NCBI RefSeq assembly: GCF_030518235.1
Contig: NZ_JAULSA010000001.1
Location: forward strand, 558,001 to 622,000
DNA: 64,000 nt
Reading direction: 5' to 3'
DNA from: Saccharibacillus sp. CPCC 101409
GTDB taxonomy: Bacteria; Bacillota; Bacilli; Paenibacillales; Paenibacillaceae
Part shown: positions 48,876-57,830 of the stretch, piece after piece
Numbering within the stretch: position 1 is the stretch's first letter
Layout: each line of letters starts with the position of its first letter
Position numbers and translations under genes: made by a program
The notes under the pieces: model-generated
What the model was told of the DNA's origin: nothing
Databases searched by the model: none
The model's input: the letters and a program-made list of their open reading frames with translations, nothing else

Positions 48876-49856
48876 GTGACGCTGAAACAGCAAAGACTTG
48901 AATTCGAGGACGCGAAAAAGATTTACGACAGCGCGGCGCTGACTTTTCACGGCGTGGACGGGTTCGATGTGTACAATATCTCGATTCCGTTCGAGCGGGG
49001 CGGCAGGCGCTATGTATTCGGACGGGTGGAGCGCCGCGAGGAATGGGTTCGTTCGTGGGTGCGTTTGTTCGAGGAAACGGGACCGGACGAATGGACGGTG
49101 GCGCCGGACAGCATGATCTATACGCTGGAAGACCCTTATGTGACCGAGATCGGCGACGAACTGGTATTGGGCGGGACGCATGTGCAGTTCCAAAGCGGCG
49201 CATACAGCACGTTTTTCGGCTACTTTTTCCGCGGCAGCGATCTGCACGATCTGTACTATTTCACCACCGGGCCGGACCGGATGAAAGATATTCGCCTCGT
49301 TCCGCTGGCGGACGGACGAATCGGCGTGTTCTCGCGTCCGCGCGGCGCCGGCATGAAAGAAAAATTCGGCAGCGAGTCCATGATCGGCTTTACCGTCATC
49401 GACAATCTGGATCAACTGACCGCCGACGTGATCGCGAACGCTCCGTACATTCACGGCATTTTCGGCGCAGGCGAATGGGGCGGCGTCAATCAGGCCTATC
49501 TGCTCGACAGCGGCAGGGTCGGGGTCGTCGGCCATATCTGCTACAGCGACCGGGAAGACAGCGGACAGGAGATCAAAGTCTATCTGAATATGGCTTTTAT
49601 CTTCGATCCGGTTACGCGCGAGTCGTCGAATCCGCATATCATCGGCAGCCGTTCCTGCTATCCGCCGGGACCCGCCAAGCTGCCCGATTTAACCGACTGC
49701 GTGTTCGCCGCGGGCATCGTGATGCGGCCGGACGGCAAAGCGGATCTGTACAGCGGCGTCGGCGACTGCCGGGCGGGGCGGATTACGATCGACTATCCGT
49801 TTGCGGGGCACGGAGAGATCGTTTCTATTGGGAAATGGGAGGAGCGCCGGTTATGA
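48876..49856 (+). CDS. DUF1861 protein, five-bladed-propeller glycosidase-like
   Basis: 326 residues, GTG start. The repeated beta-strand pattern (FDVYNISIPF, DPYVTEIGDELVLGG, GHICYSD, IIGSRSCYPPGPAKL) matches DUF1861 proteins, which accompany GH130 phosphorylases and share their propeller-like fold. It might act on or recognise a mannoside, but no reaction is established. It overlaps the GH130 gene by ATGA, indicating tightly coupled synthesis. Confidence 0.82.
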   Translation: MTLKQQRLEFEDAKKIYDSAALTFHGVDGFDVYNISIPFERGGRRYVFGRVERREEWVRSWVRLFEETGPDEWTVAPDSMIYTLEDPYVTEIGDELVLGGTHVQFQSGAYSTFFGYFFRGSDLHDLYYFTTGPDRMKDIRLVPLADGRIGVFSRPRGAGMKEKFGSESMIGFTVIDNLDQLTADVIANAPYIHGIFGAGEWGGVNQAYLLDSGRVGVVGHICYSDREDSGQEIKVYLNMAFIFDPVTRESSNPHIIGSRSCYPPGPAKLPDLTDCVFAAGIVMRPDGKADLYSGVGDCRAGRITIDYPFAGHGEIVSIGKWEERRL

Positions 49857-50866
49857 ATAGGCAAAATACACCCGTGATCGGAGCGCTGTCGTCCAGTCCG
49901 TTTATCCGCCGCCATCCGGCCAATCCGGTGCTGGACGCGGCTCGCATTCCTTATCCGACCGCGCTGGTGTTCAATGCCGGCGTGACCAAATTCAACGGCC
50001 GCTACGCAATGATCTTCCGCAGCGATTACGGTTTGCCGGAGAAGCAAACGATCGAGCCGAGCCATACGACCGATCTGGGCATCGCGTTCAGCGACGACGG
50101 CATCCATTGGACCGCGGGGCCCAAGCCGGTGTTCAAGATGAAAGATGAAGAAATCGTGCGCGCTTACGATCCCCGGCTGACCGTGATCGACGGCCGCTGC
50201 TATATGTGCTTCGCCGTCGATACGCGGCACGGCATCCGGGGCGGCATCGCGGTGACAGACGATTTCGAATCGTTCGAAGTGCTGAGCCTGTCCACGCCGG
50301 ATCTGCGCAATATGGTGCTGTTCCCGGAACGGATCGGCGGCCAATATATCCGGCTGGAACGTCCGTTCACCGTGTACAGCCGCGGCGGTATCAACCGGTT
50401 CGATACCTGGATCTCGGAGTCGCCGGACCTGGTGCACTGGGGCCGCTCGGACCTGCTGCTGGCGGTGGAGCAGGTGCCGTTCGCCAACGACAAGATCGGT
50501 CCGGCCGCTCCGCCCGTCAAGACGGACAAAGGCTGGCTGACCACTTTCCATGCGGTCGATCTCGATCCTTCCCGCGGCAAGAACGGCTGGGAAGAGTCCT
50601 GGAAAAAGCGGTATACGGCCGGGATCATGCTGCTGGACCTCGATAATCCGAGGAAGATTCTCGGCATGAGCGCTTCGCCGCTCCTGGCGCCCGAAGCGCC
50701 GTACGAAATAGGCGGAGGCTTCCGCAACGACGTCATTTTCCCCGGCGGCATGGTGCTGGAAAAGAACGGCGAAGTGAAGATTTATTACGGCGCCGCCGAT
50801 ACGGTGGAATGTCTGGCGACGGCGCATGTGGACGATTTGATTCGGCTTTGTTTGGAGAAAGCATAG
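49853..50866 (+). CDS. GH130 mannoside phosphorylase
   Basis: 337 residues. FIRRHPANPVLDAARIPYP at the start, YDPRLTVIDGRCYMCF with the catalytic aspartate, and the closing GGFRNDVIFPGG / YYGAADT mark a GH130 phosphorylase. These cytoplasmic enzymes use phosphate to release mannose 1-phosphate from beta-mannosides (beta-1,4 or beta-1,2). It is the only catabolic enzyme in the operon, so the importer probably brings in short beta-mannosides. GGGAGGAG precedes the ATG. Confidence 0.9.
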   Translation: MNRQNTPVIGALSSSPFIRRHPANPVLDAARIPYPTALVFNAGVTKFNGRYAMIFRSDYGLPEKQTIEPSHTTDLGIAFSDDGIHWTAGPKPVFKMKDEEIVRAYDPRLTVIDGRCYMCFAVDTRHGIRGGIAVTDDFESFEVLSLSTPDLRNMVLFPERIGGQYIRLERPFTVYSRGGINRFDTWISESPDLVHWGRSDLLLAVEQVPFANDKIGPAAPPVKTDKGWLTTFHAVDLDPSRGKNGWEESWKKRYTAGIMLLDLDNPRKILGMSASPLLAPEAPYEIGGGFRNDVIFPGGMVLEKNGEVKIYYGAADTVECLATAHVDDLIRLCLEKA

Positions 50867-50872
50867 AAATAG

Positions 50873-50935
50873 AGGGACGCCGACGGCGTCCCATAGCATC
50901 GGGAAACCCATCCTCCATTACGGAGGATCGGGTTT
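50873..50935 (+). terminator. Hairpins ending the mannoside operon
   Basis: GGGACGCC / GGCGTCCC (50873-50891), then GAAACCC-TCCTCC / GGAGGA-GGGTTTC (50902-50935). The T tract is poor, so termination may need both. Confidence 0.5.
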
Positions 50936-50944
50936 CTTGATGTT

Positions 50945-51415
50945 TCATTTTTCAGGTTCGGAATCTTCGGATTCTTTAAGTTTTCGAATAATTTCTTCGG
51001 GTGTTTGTGCAGAAACGTCAAGATTTTTGAAATCTTTAATGTTAACCGTTACAATGTTAGCCGGTGTAACAGAACGAGCATGCGCAGCCAGATAAGCGTC
51101 GACAAAATCGATTTTTTTGCGGCTATAATGATTAAGTGTTTCCTCGACCACACTTTTTTCTTCGCATTCAATTCCTTTTAGATTGATGAAAGAAATGAGC
51201 GCTGTTTTTACTTGTTCCTTAGTCAGTCTAAAATTTTTACCCATTAAGACAAACACGCATTCATAGATAACAACTGGCGAAATTTTCAGCGTAAAAGCTC
51301 CTTCTCCAGCTTTCTGAACCAGCGCAAGAGCAGAAGGGGAATGATCGGCGTTTGTTCGTAAGAAGTACATAATTACATTTGTATCAATCCAGATCTCGTA
51401 TTTCTGCCTTGTCAA
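50945..51415 (-). CDS. PIN-domain ribonuclease toxin (VapC-like)
   Basis: 156 residues. IWIDTNVIMYFL opens a PIN domain with the first metal-binding Asp; VIYECVFVL supplies Glu, and KIDFVDAYLAAHA the C-terminal acidic pair. PIN toxins cut tRNA or rRNA. The TTG start lies 2 bases after the AbrB-type gene, with GGAGGGGAA upstream. AT-rich relative to neighbours, suggesting recent acquisition. Confidence 0.82.
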   Translation of the reverse strand: MTRQKYEIWIDTNVIMYFLRTNADHSPSALALVQKAGEGAFTLKISPVVIYECVFVLMGKNFRLTKEQVKTALISFINLKGIECEEKSVVEETLNHYSRKKIDFVDAYLAAHARSVTPANIVTVNIKDFKNLDVSAQTPEEIIRKLKESEDSEPEK

Positions 51416-51417
51416 AC

Positions 51418-51723
51418 TTATTCCCCTCCAGCACGTACATTTGCCAAAATTTGTCCTGCTCGTTCTTCACGGGCTGCATTCAGGTCTAAAACAAATTTAT
51501 CATCGTCATCAGGTTGATTGAACATTCCATATAGTTGTTCTGCAGAGAGCAATTGAACTGGTTCAACAGTAAGCACGCCTTCTGCATTCAACACGAATCG
51601 AATTTGATCGCCTTCCTTCAATCCAAGTTGTTTCATGATCTTTGCCGGGAAAGTTGTTTGCCCTGAACGGCTAATCTTCGTTGTTGCTTCGAGCGGCTGT
51701 ACTGAAGCTGTATGAGTAGACAT
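51418..51723 (-). CDS. AbrB/SpoVT-type antitoxin
   Basis: About 101 residues. TTKISRSGQTTFPAKIMKQLGLKEGDQIRF (in pieces: SRSGQTTFPAKIMKQLGL) is the swapped-hairpin AbrB DNA-binding domain; the acidic C-terminus (FNQPDDDDKFVLDL) would bind the PIN toxin. ATG 51723 is preferred to upstream in-frame ATGs for its distance from AAAGGA, though the ribosome site is weak. With the PIN gene it forms a type II toxin-antitoxin pair that should repress itself. Confidence 0.8.
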   Translation of the reverse strand: MSTHTASVQPLEATTKISRSGQTTFPAKIMKQLGLKEGDQIRFVLNAEGVLTVEPVQLLSAEQLYGMFNQPDDDDKFVLDLNAAREERAGQILANVRAGGE

Positions 51724-51867
51724 ATCAAACATCATTCCTTTCGTGAGCTTAGCAAATTGATATTTCACTTAGGATAATATTAATTCTTGATATCGAAAAA
51801 AACAAGTAATAGATAAGATTCAAGTTATTTTTATTGGTCTTTGTTTTAGTAGCGATTCCTGATTACT

Positions 51868-52767
51868 TTATCCTTTTGGCTGTTCCAAATTCCGAATCGC
51901 TTCTTCCGCCTGCGTATGCTCGAAGCAGAAACCGGCGCGTTCGGCGGCGGTCGGGACGACGTGCTGGCCGCCGAGCACCATCAGCGACATTTCGCCGAGC
52001 GCGGCGTGCATAAGCGGGGCGGGGACCGGGAACCAGTGCGGGCGATGCAGGACGCGGGCGATCGCGCGGCCCAGTTCGTCTTGAGTGACAGCGTTCGGGG
52101 CGGCGGCATTGACCGGGCCGGAAATATCGTCATGGGTCAGGCAGAATTCGAGCAGGCGCGTCAGATCGTCGATATGAATCCACGACATCCACTGCTTGCC
52201 GCTGCCGAGGCGTCCTCCGCCCATCAGCTTGTACGGCAGCTTGAGCACGGGATACACGCCCGCTTCGCGGCCCAGCACCAATCCGATGCGGAATTTGACA
52301 AGCCGGATATCTCCCAAAGCCGGCAGTTCGTCGGCCGCGGCTTCCCATTTGACGGACAGCTGCGACGGAAAGTCCAATCGGCCCGGCGGCGAGCTTTCGT
52401 CGAATACCGCCGTTTCCGACGTGCCGTAAATGCCGATGGCCGAAGCCTGCACGAATACGGACGGAGGGCGCTCCAGCGAACGGATCGCCGCAATCAGCTT
52501 ATGCGTCGATTCCAGCCGCGACCGCTCCATTTCCGCTTTGGCCTTCTCCGTCCAGCGCTGGCTGAGCGAAGACCCCGCCAGATTGACGATCCCGTCGCAG
52601 CCGGCCAGCGCCTGCGGATTCCGCCCGATTTCGTCCCACGTAATCGTCCCCGTGCCGTCTTCCGCCGATTTGCGAGAAATGATCACCACCTCGTGCCCCG
52701 ACTTTTTCAGCCGCTCCGTCAATTTTTTACCGATGAATCCCGTTCCTCCGCTGACTGCGATCTTCAT
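51868..52767 (-). CDS. TIGR01777 family SDR epimerase
   Basis: 299 residues with the N-terminal motif GGTGFIGKKL and the family's internal QASAIGIYG. The C-terminal DUF1731 segment ends ERAGFCFEHTQAEEAI. These are NAD(P)-dependent nucleoside-sugar-like epimerases without a proven substrate; an YfhF-type protein. AAGGAGGAG lies 6 bases before ATG 52767, so the longer open frame is not used. GAAACGTTTC sits 34 bases upstream. Confidence 0.88.
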   Translation of the reverse strand: MKIAVSGGTGFIGKKLTERLKKSGHEVVIISRKSAEDGTGTITWDEIGRNPQALAGCDGIVNLAGSSLSQRWTEKAKAEMERSRLESTHKLIAAIRSLERPPSVFVQASAIGIYGTSETAVFDESSPPGRLDFPSQLSVKWEAAADELPALGDIRLVKFRIGLVLGREAGVYPVLKLPYKLMGGGRLGSGKQWMSWIHIDDLTRLLEFCLTHDDISGPVNAAAPNAVTQDELGRAIARVLHRPHWFPVPAPLMHAALGEMSLMVLGGQHVVPTAAERAGFCFEHTQAEEAIRNLEQPKG

Positions 52768-52800
52768 ACCGCTCCTCCTTATCATGGGAACCGCTTTTGC

Positions 52801-52810
52801 GAAACGTTTC
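52801..52810. promoter_or_regulatory. GAAACGTTTC palindrome upstream of the epimerase gene
   Basis: A perfect 10-bp palindrome with the same core as the 16-bp palindrome at 24458-24473. It may be a site for a common LacI-family or catabolite regulator. Confidence 0.35.
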
Positions 52811-52988
52811 CAACCTCGTACTACTCATTAAACGCCTGGCGCCGTTCGGATTCAAATTTCCCGGTTTATCCGGCCTCTTTCGGCTTATGGATGTTACGCA
52901 TGGATTTCTTGTCGCCTTCACGGTAAAATGGAACAAGATTTGGACAGCCCGTTTTATCGAGGCGTCCCGATATTGAGGAGGATGAACC

Positions 52989-54116
52989 ATGTTGAAGATC
53001 GGCTCCCACGTGTCCTTTTCGGACAAGGGACTGGTGAGCGCGGCGAACGAAGCCCAAAGCTACGGCTCGACGTCGTTCATGATATACACGGGCGCTCCGC
53101 AGAATACGCGGCGCAAGCCCATGGACACGATGAATATCGAAGAAGGGCTCAAGATTATGGAGCAAAACGGCGTTCCCGAGATCGTCGTGCACGCGCCTTA
53201 TATCGTCAACCTGGGCTCTTACAAAAACCATACGTACGAGCTGGGCGTCAGCTTTTTGCAGGAAGAAATCCGGCGCACGCACGCGATCGGGACCAAGCAG
53301 ATCGTGCTGCACCCCGGCGCGTTTACCGATAAAGACCTGGAGTACGGCATCGAGCGCATCGCGGCGGGACTTACGGAAGTGCTGAGCGGCGTAGCGGAAA
53401 CGGACGTCAATATCGCGCTCGAGACGATGGCGGGCAAAGGCACGGAAGTCGGCCGCACGTTCGAAGAGATCGCGCGCATTATCGACAAAGTGCCGGATAA
53501 CGGCCGCCTCAGCGTCTGCATGGACACCTGCCATATCCACGACGCCGGTTACGATGTCGCGAACGACTTCGACGGCGTGCTGGAAGAGTTCGACCGGATC
53601 GTCGGCCTGGACCGGCTCGGCGTGATGCATATCAACGACAGCAAAAATCCGGTCGGCGCGCACAAAGACCGCCATACGCCGATCGGCACGGGCTGGATCG
53701 GGTTCGACGCGATCGACCGGGTCGTCAACCATGCGTCGCTCGGGCATCTGCCGTTTATTCTGGAAACGCCGTGGATCGGCAAAGACGTGAAAACGCAGCG
53801 CCCGATGTACGAGATCGAAATCGCGCTGCTGCGCGGAAACGCGGGCGAACGCTTCGGCGCCGGTTTTGCGGAAGACGTGGAGAAGCTGCACGCCTTTTTC
53901 GCGGCCGAAGGCATCGATCCGCGAACGTTTACGCTCGATACGTGGACGCTGCTCAAAAGCGACGCCAAAGCCAAAAAAGCCGATCCGAGAGAGCCGCTTG
54001 AACGGCTGTACGACCGGGCGATCGAAGCGGCGGTGCTGCCGGGGCTGAGCGAGGAAGAACTGAACAAGCGCCTCGTAACCGTACTGGCGGGCCGCGAAGC
54101 GCTGAAGCGCTTCTGA
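52989..54116 (+). CDS. nfo: Endonuclease IV with C-terminal extension
   Basis: 375 residues. Residues 1-285 form the AP endonuclease 2 barrel with zinc ligands in [36 protein letters not shown] and [11 protein letters not shown]. It cleaves abasic sites in DNA repair. The last 90 residues (from about [16 protein letters not shown]) are absent from the shorter E. coli and B. subtilis enzymes; they look helical and conserved in codon use, so they are part of the gene. TTGAGGAGGATGAACC precedes the ATG. Confidence 0.92.
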   Translation: MLKIGSHVSFSDKGLVSAANEAQSYGSTSFMIYTGAPQNTRRKPMDTMNIEEGLKIMEQNGVPEIVVHAPYIVNLGSYKNHTYELGVSFLQEEIRRTHAIGTKQIVLHPGAFTDKDLEYGIERIAAGLTEVLSGVAETDVNIALETMAGKGTEVGRTFEEIARIIDKVPDNGRLSVCMDTCHIHDAGYDVANDFDGVLEEFDRIVGLDRLGVMHINDSKNPVGAHKDRHTPIGTGWIGFDAIDRVVNHASLGHLPFILETPWIGKDVKTQRPMYEIEIALLRGNAGERFGAGFAEDVEKLHAFFAAEGIDPRTFTLDTWTLLKSDAKAKKADPREPLERLYDRAIEAAVLPGLSEEELNKRLVTVLAGREALKRF

Positions 54117-54303
54117 GCATTCGCCGCGGCGAAGCGACAGTGACGTAACGAAATGAAAAATTGCGCAGGGGCGGCGGGATCGGCGGACGTCTAACGAATG
54201 GCCGAACCGCCCGCGCCCCTACGCTTTATCACACAGGAACCGGCGCGCCTTATCTCTTGCTTGCGTTAACGCGGCGTTCGGACACAAGGAGGATTTTTTA
54301 TAC

Positions 54304-55203
54304 ATGGAACTTCATATCAAAGCCGCGGACCGCGCGGACCGCAAACCGCCGGATAACCGGGCGCGCATGCTGATTTCGTGTCCGGACGGTCCCGGCATCG
54401 TTTCGGCGGTATCGCGTTTTCTGTTCGAACACGGCGCAAACATCGTCCAATCCGACCAGTACACGATGGACCCGGACGGCGGGATGTTTTTTATGCGGAT
54501 CGAATTCGACGCGGAACAACTGGACGCGGCGCTCCCGGGCATCGAAGCGGACTTTGCCGAAGTGGCGGGGCGGTTTGCGATGGAATGGAAGATCTACCGC
54601 GCGGCGCATAAGAAAAAGCTCGCGATCTTCGTCTCGAAAGAAGACCACTGTCTGGTCGAACTGCTGTGGCAGTGGCAGGCTGGCGACCTGGACGCGGACA
54701 TTGCGGTCGTCGTCAGCAACCACCCGGATATGCGGGAGTACGTCGAATCGTTCGGCATCCCGTTCCGGCATATCCCGGTCACGAAGGACAACAAGCCGGA
54801 AGCGGAGCGGATGCAGCTCGAAGCGGTGGGCGAAGAGATCGACCTGATCGTGCTGGCGCGCTATATGCAGATCGTATCGCCGCACTTTATCGAGCATTAC
54901 CGTAGCCGGATTATCAATATCCATCATTCGTTCCTGCCGGCGTTCGTCGGGGGCAAGCCGTATGCGCAGGCGTACGACCGGGGCGTGAAAATTATCGGGG
55001 CGACCGCGCACTATGTAACCGAGGAGCTGGACGGAGGCCCGATTATCGAACAGGACGTGCAGCGGGTCAGCCACCGCGACGACGTGCCGGAGCTCAAACG
55101 GATCGGCCGGACGATCGAGCGCGTGGTGCTGGCGCGTGCGGTCAAATGGCATGCGGAAGACCGGATTCTGGTGCATCACAACAAGACCGTGGTGTTTAAT
55201 TAA
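54304..55203 (+). CDS. purU: Formyltetrahydrofolate deformylase
   Basis: 299 residues. An N-terminal ACT domain (residues 20-95, MLISCPDGPGIVSAVSRF) regulates by glycine or methionine in relatives. The C-terminal formyltransferase domain has the catalytic asparagine, histidine and aspartate (NIHHSFLPAF, ATAHYVTEELDGGPI). It hydrolyses 10-formyl-THF to THF and formate. CACAAGGAGGA precedes the ATG; a terminator follows. Confidence 0.92.
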   Translation: MELHIKAADRADRKPPDNRARMLISCPDGPGIVSAVSRFLFEHGANIVQSDQYTMDPDGGMFFMRIEFDAEQLDAALPGIEADFAEVAGRFAMEWKIYRAAHKKKLAIFVSKEDHCLVELLWQWQAGDLDADIAVVVSNHPDMREYVESFGIPFRHIPVTKDNKPEAERMQLEAVGEEIDLIVLARYMQIVSPHFIEHYRSRIINIHHSFLPAFVGGKPYAQAYDRGVKIIGATAHYVTEELDGGPIIEQDVQRVSHRDDVPELKRIGRTIERVVLARAVKWHAEDRILVHHNKTVVFN

Positions 55204-55324
55204 GCGGCTCGAATGGAAATGAAGGGACAAGTTTGTAACTAAATATCGCTTGAGACCGTCTATTCTAGAAGGGACGGCCGGGCGGAAACTTTATCGCGCC
55301 GCGCACGACAAGCGGCCGGTACTC

Positions 55325-55353
55325 GGCCTGTTGAAGTGTTCAACAGGCCTTTC
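55325..55353 (+). terminator. Terminator after purU
   Basis: GGCCTGTTGAA / TTCAACAGGCC, 11 perfect pairs around GTG, then TTTCCTATTT. Confidence 0.75.
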
Positions 55354-55415
55354 CTATTTGAGACGATGTCAAATTCAACCTGAATTTATGGCTGGTGAAA
55401 AGAGAGGGGAATACT

Positions 55416-57830
55416 ATGTTTGCGAGGTTGAAACAGGCGTCGGGACGCTTGACGGCGGCGCTGCTGATCGCGGTTCTGATCGCTTCCGCGCTGCCGGTCT
55501 GGCCGCGGGACGCCCGGGCCATGACGAAGGGTTCGGGCAGCGGGCTTAAAGTCTCGACGGAGTTCGGTTACGGCGGCGTCGTAAGCGACGGCCGCTGGAA
55601 TCCGCTGAAAGTGACGCTGACGAGCGAACGCGATCTGTCGGGAGATCTTGTGATTCAGGTCGCGCCCCAGAACGGTATGGGCGAAAGTACATATGTGCGC
55701 CGGGTGGAACTTCCGGCGGGAACGTCCAAAGAAGTAACGCTTGCCATTCCGGGCGGATCGTATTCGCGCAATACCAGCCTGATACGCTTCTATCCGAAGT
55801 CGGTCGATTCGGGCAAGCCGCTCGAATTCGAGGAAGGAAGCGCCAATTTATCCAGCTCCGCGCAGTACGGCGGAATCGTGGGCGTGCTGGCGTCCGATCC
55901 GGATACGATGAATTTTCTGAGCCTGCTTCAGGGCAGCGGACAGCAGATCGCGATCGCTCCGCTGGAAGCCGGCGAGATCGGCGACAATCCTTCGCTGCTC
56001 GAAGGACTCGACGTGCTCGTGATCAACAACTTCGCTTCCGATTCGCTGAGCGACAACCAGCGCGCCGCGATCGCAAGCTGGGTAAGCGGCGGCGGAACGC
56101 TGCTGCTGGCGGGCGGAGCCGATTACGCCAAGACGGCGTCGGGCTTCGAAGAGCTGTCGCCGGTCGAGACGACCGGTTCGTCGCGCAGCGTATCCGCAGC
56201 GGTACTCGAATCGGCCGGCGGCGGCAAGCCGCTGTCGGCGCAGGCTTCCGTCACGGCGGCCGAAGCCGCGATCAAGACCGGCGCGCGCGCCGTCTATCAA
56301 GCGGACGGCACGCCGCTTATCGCCTCCATGCCGATGCAGTCGGGCACGGTGTGGTACGCCGGCTACGATCTGGCGCTCGAGCCGTTGGCTTCCTGGGCGG
56401 GCAGCGCTCAGTTATGGGGGCGGCTGCTCCAGAGCGAGCTGAACGCGACCGCCGCGGGCAACGTCAATCCTTACGGCCAGGCGTTCAATTTCGGCTATTC
56501 CAACCTGTCGTATGCGCTGGACTATTTCCCGTCGCTGCATATGCCCGAGATGAGCCTGCTGCTGTGGATGCTGCTGATCTACGTCGTGGTCGTCGCGCCG
56601 GTGCTGTATCTGATTCTGCGCAAAATGGACAAGCGGGAATGGGCCTGGGTATGCATTCCGCTGGTGGCGATCGTATCGAGCGCCGCGATTTACTTCACCG
56701 GTTCGTCCGATAAAACAAGCGAGGTTGCCCACACGCTCAGCTACGTGGAGCTGGACGGCAGCGGCTCCGGCACGCGGCGCAGCGCATCCGCGCTGTTCGT
56801 ACCGAGATCCGGCGACTATACCGTTTCCCTGCCGCGCAGCGCGATGGTTTCCGCCATGTACGAGAACTCGTGGATAGGCGGCGGCAACGGAACCGTAAGC
56901 GGAGAAATCAACAACTTTATCCGGGACGAGCAGGACCGTACGGAGCTTCGTCTGAACAGTATGTCTTACTGGTCCGTGGCGAAGTTCGTCGTCGAAGAGC
57001 CGGACAGCCTGAAGACCGGCAGTTTGGGCACGGACTTGTCGATGGACGCCAAAGGCGCGGTCAGCGGAAGCGTGGTCAACGATACGGACCGCACGCTCGA
57101 TGCCGCCGCCCTGATTGCGGGGAACAAGCTGTACCAGCTCGGCAAGCTGGAACCCGGCGCTCGGGCATCGGTCGGCAAAGGGACGAATCTGTCGTCGGGT
57201 TACTACGATATCGGCAGCCTGCTGTTCCCGATATCGAATGCTTCGAACGATCCGTACGCGCGCCAGCGCGCCATGGCGCAGAATATCCAATCCGCCAATA
57301 CGACTTCGACGGGCGCGCAGAATGCTTTTCTGATCGCGTTCTCGGAAGATTCCGACGATAAGCTGCGCGTCGAATCCAAAGACGTCGTGAACGAACGGCT
57401 CAGCCTGTACACGCAGGCGGCGCGGATCAATTTGCTGCAAAGCGGCGAAATCAATATCCCGTACGGCTACGTGGCCGGCGCGGTAATCCATACGAACACG
57501 ACGCAGGTCAGCGACGACGGCATGGGACGGCTCAGCGCTTCGCCGGGCCGGATGACGCTCGGCTATACTCTGCCGGATGTGGGCGACGCGTCGTACCGGA
57601 CGCTGGGCATCCGTTTCCGGGAAGGGGTTCCGCAGACGGTCTCCACCGAGATTTGGAACGAAGCGGCGGGCGAGTGGCAGGCGATCAACTGGAAGAACGG
57701 CTCGGCGTCCGTCAAGAAGGCGTCGGATTATATTATGGAAGACGGCTTGATCCAAATTCAGGTGCAGGTCAATGAATGGACCAACATGGCTATGCCGGAA
57801 ATCACGCTGAAAGGAACGGTGAAGCCATGA
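55416..57830 (+). CDS. Large secreted/membrane protein with GATase-like domain
   Basis: 804 residues. An N-terminal signal peptide (LTAALLIAVLIASALPVW) leads to a beta-sandwich domain, then a class I glutamine-amidotransferase-like region (GVLASDPDTMNF, LEGLDVLVINNF, WVSGGGTLLLAGG) without a clear catalytic Cys. Two membrane spans (MSLLLWMLLIYVVVVAPVLYLI and AWVCIPLVAIVSSAAIYF) follow, then a 350-residue outer domain. GAGGGGAA precedes ATG 55416. It overlaps the ABC ATPase by ATGA, so it starts the operon. Function unknown; such proteins occur in MoxR loci. Confidence 0.7.
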   Translation: MFARLKQASGRLTAALLIAVLIASALPVWPRDARAMTKGSGSGLKVSTEFGYGGVVSDGRWNPLKVTLTSERDLSGDLVIQVAPQNGMGESTYVRRVELPAGTSKEVTLAIPGGSYSRNTSLIRFYPKSVDSGKPLEFEEGSANLSSSAQYGGIVGVLASDPDTMNFLSLLQGSGQQIAIAPLEAGEIGDNPSLLEGLDVLVINNFASDSLSDNQRAAIASWVSGGGTLLLAGGADYAKTASGFEELSPVETTGSSRSVSAAVLESAGGGKPLSAQASVTAAEAAIKTGARAVYQADGTPLIASMPMQSGTVWYAGYDLALEPLASWAGSAQLWGRLLQSELNATAAGNVNPYGQAFNFGYSNLSYALDYFPSLHMPEMSLLLWMLLIYVVVVAPVLYLILRKMDKREWAWVCIPLVAIVSSAAIYFTGSSDKTSEVAHTLSYVELDGSGSGTRRSASALFVPRSGDYTVSLPRSAMVSAMYENSWIGGGNGTVSGEINNFIRDEQDRTELRLNSMSYWSVAKFVVEEPDSLKTGSLGTDLSMDAKGAVSGSVVNDTDRTLDAAALIAGNKLYQLGKLEPGARASVGKGTNLSSGYYDIGSLLFPISNASNDPYARQRAMAQNIQSANTTSTGAQNAFLIAFSEDSDDKLRVESKDVVNERLSLYTQAARINLLQSGEINIPYGYVAGAVIHTNTTQVSDDGMGRLSASPGRMTLGYTLPDVGDASYRTLGIRFREGVPQTVSTEIWNEAAGEWQAINWKNGSASVKKASDYIMEDGLIQIQVQVNEWTNMAMPEITLKGTVKP

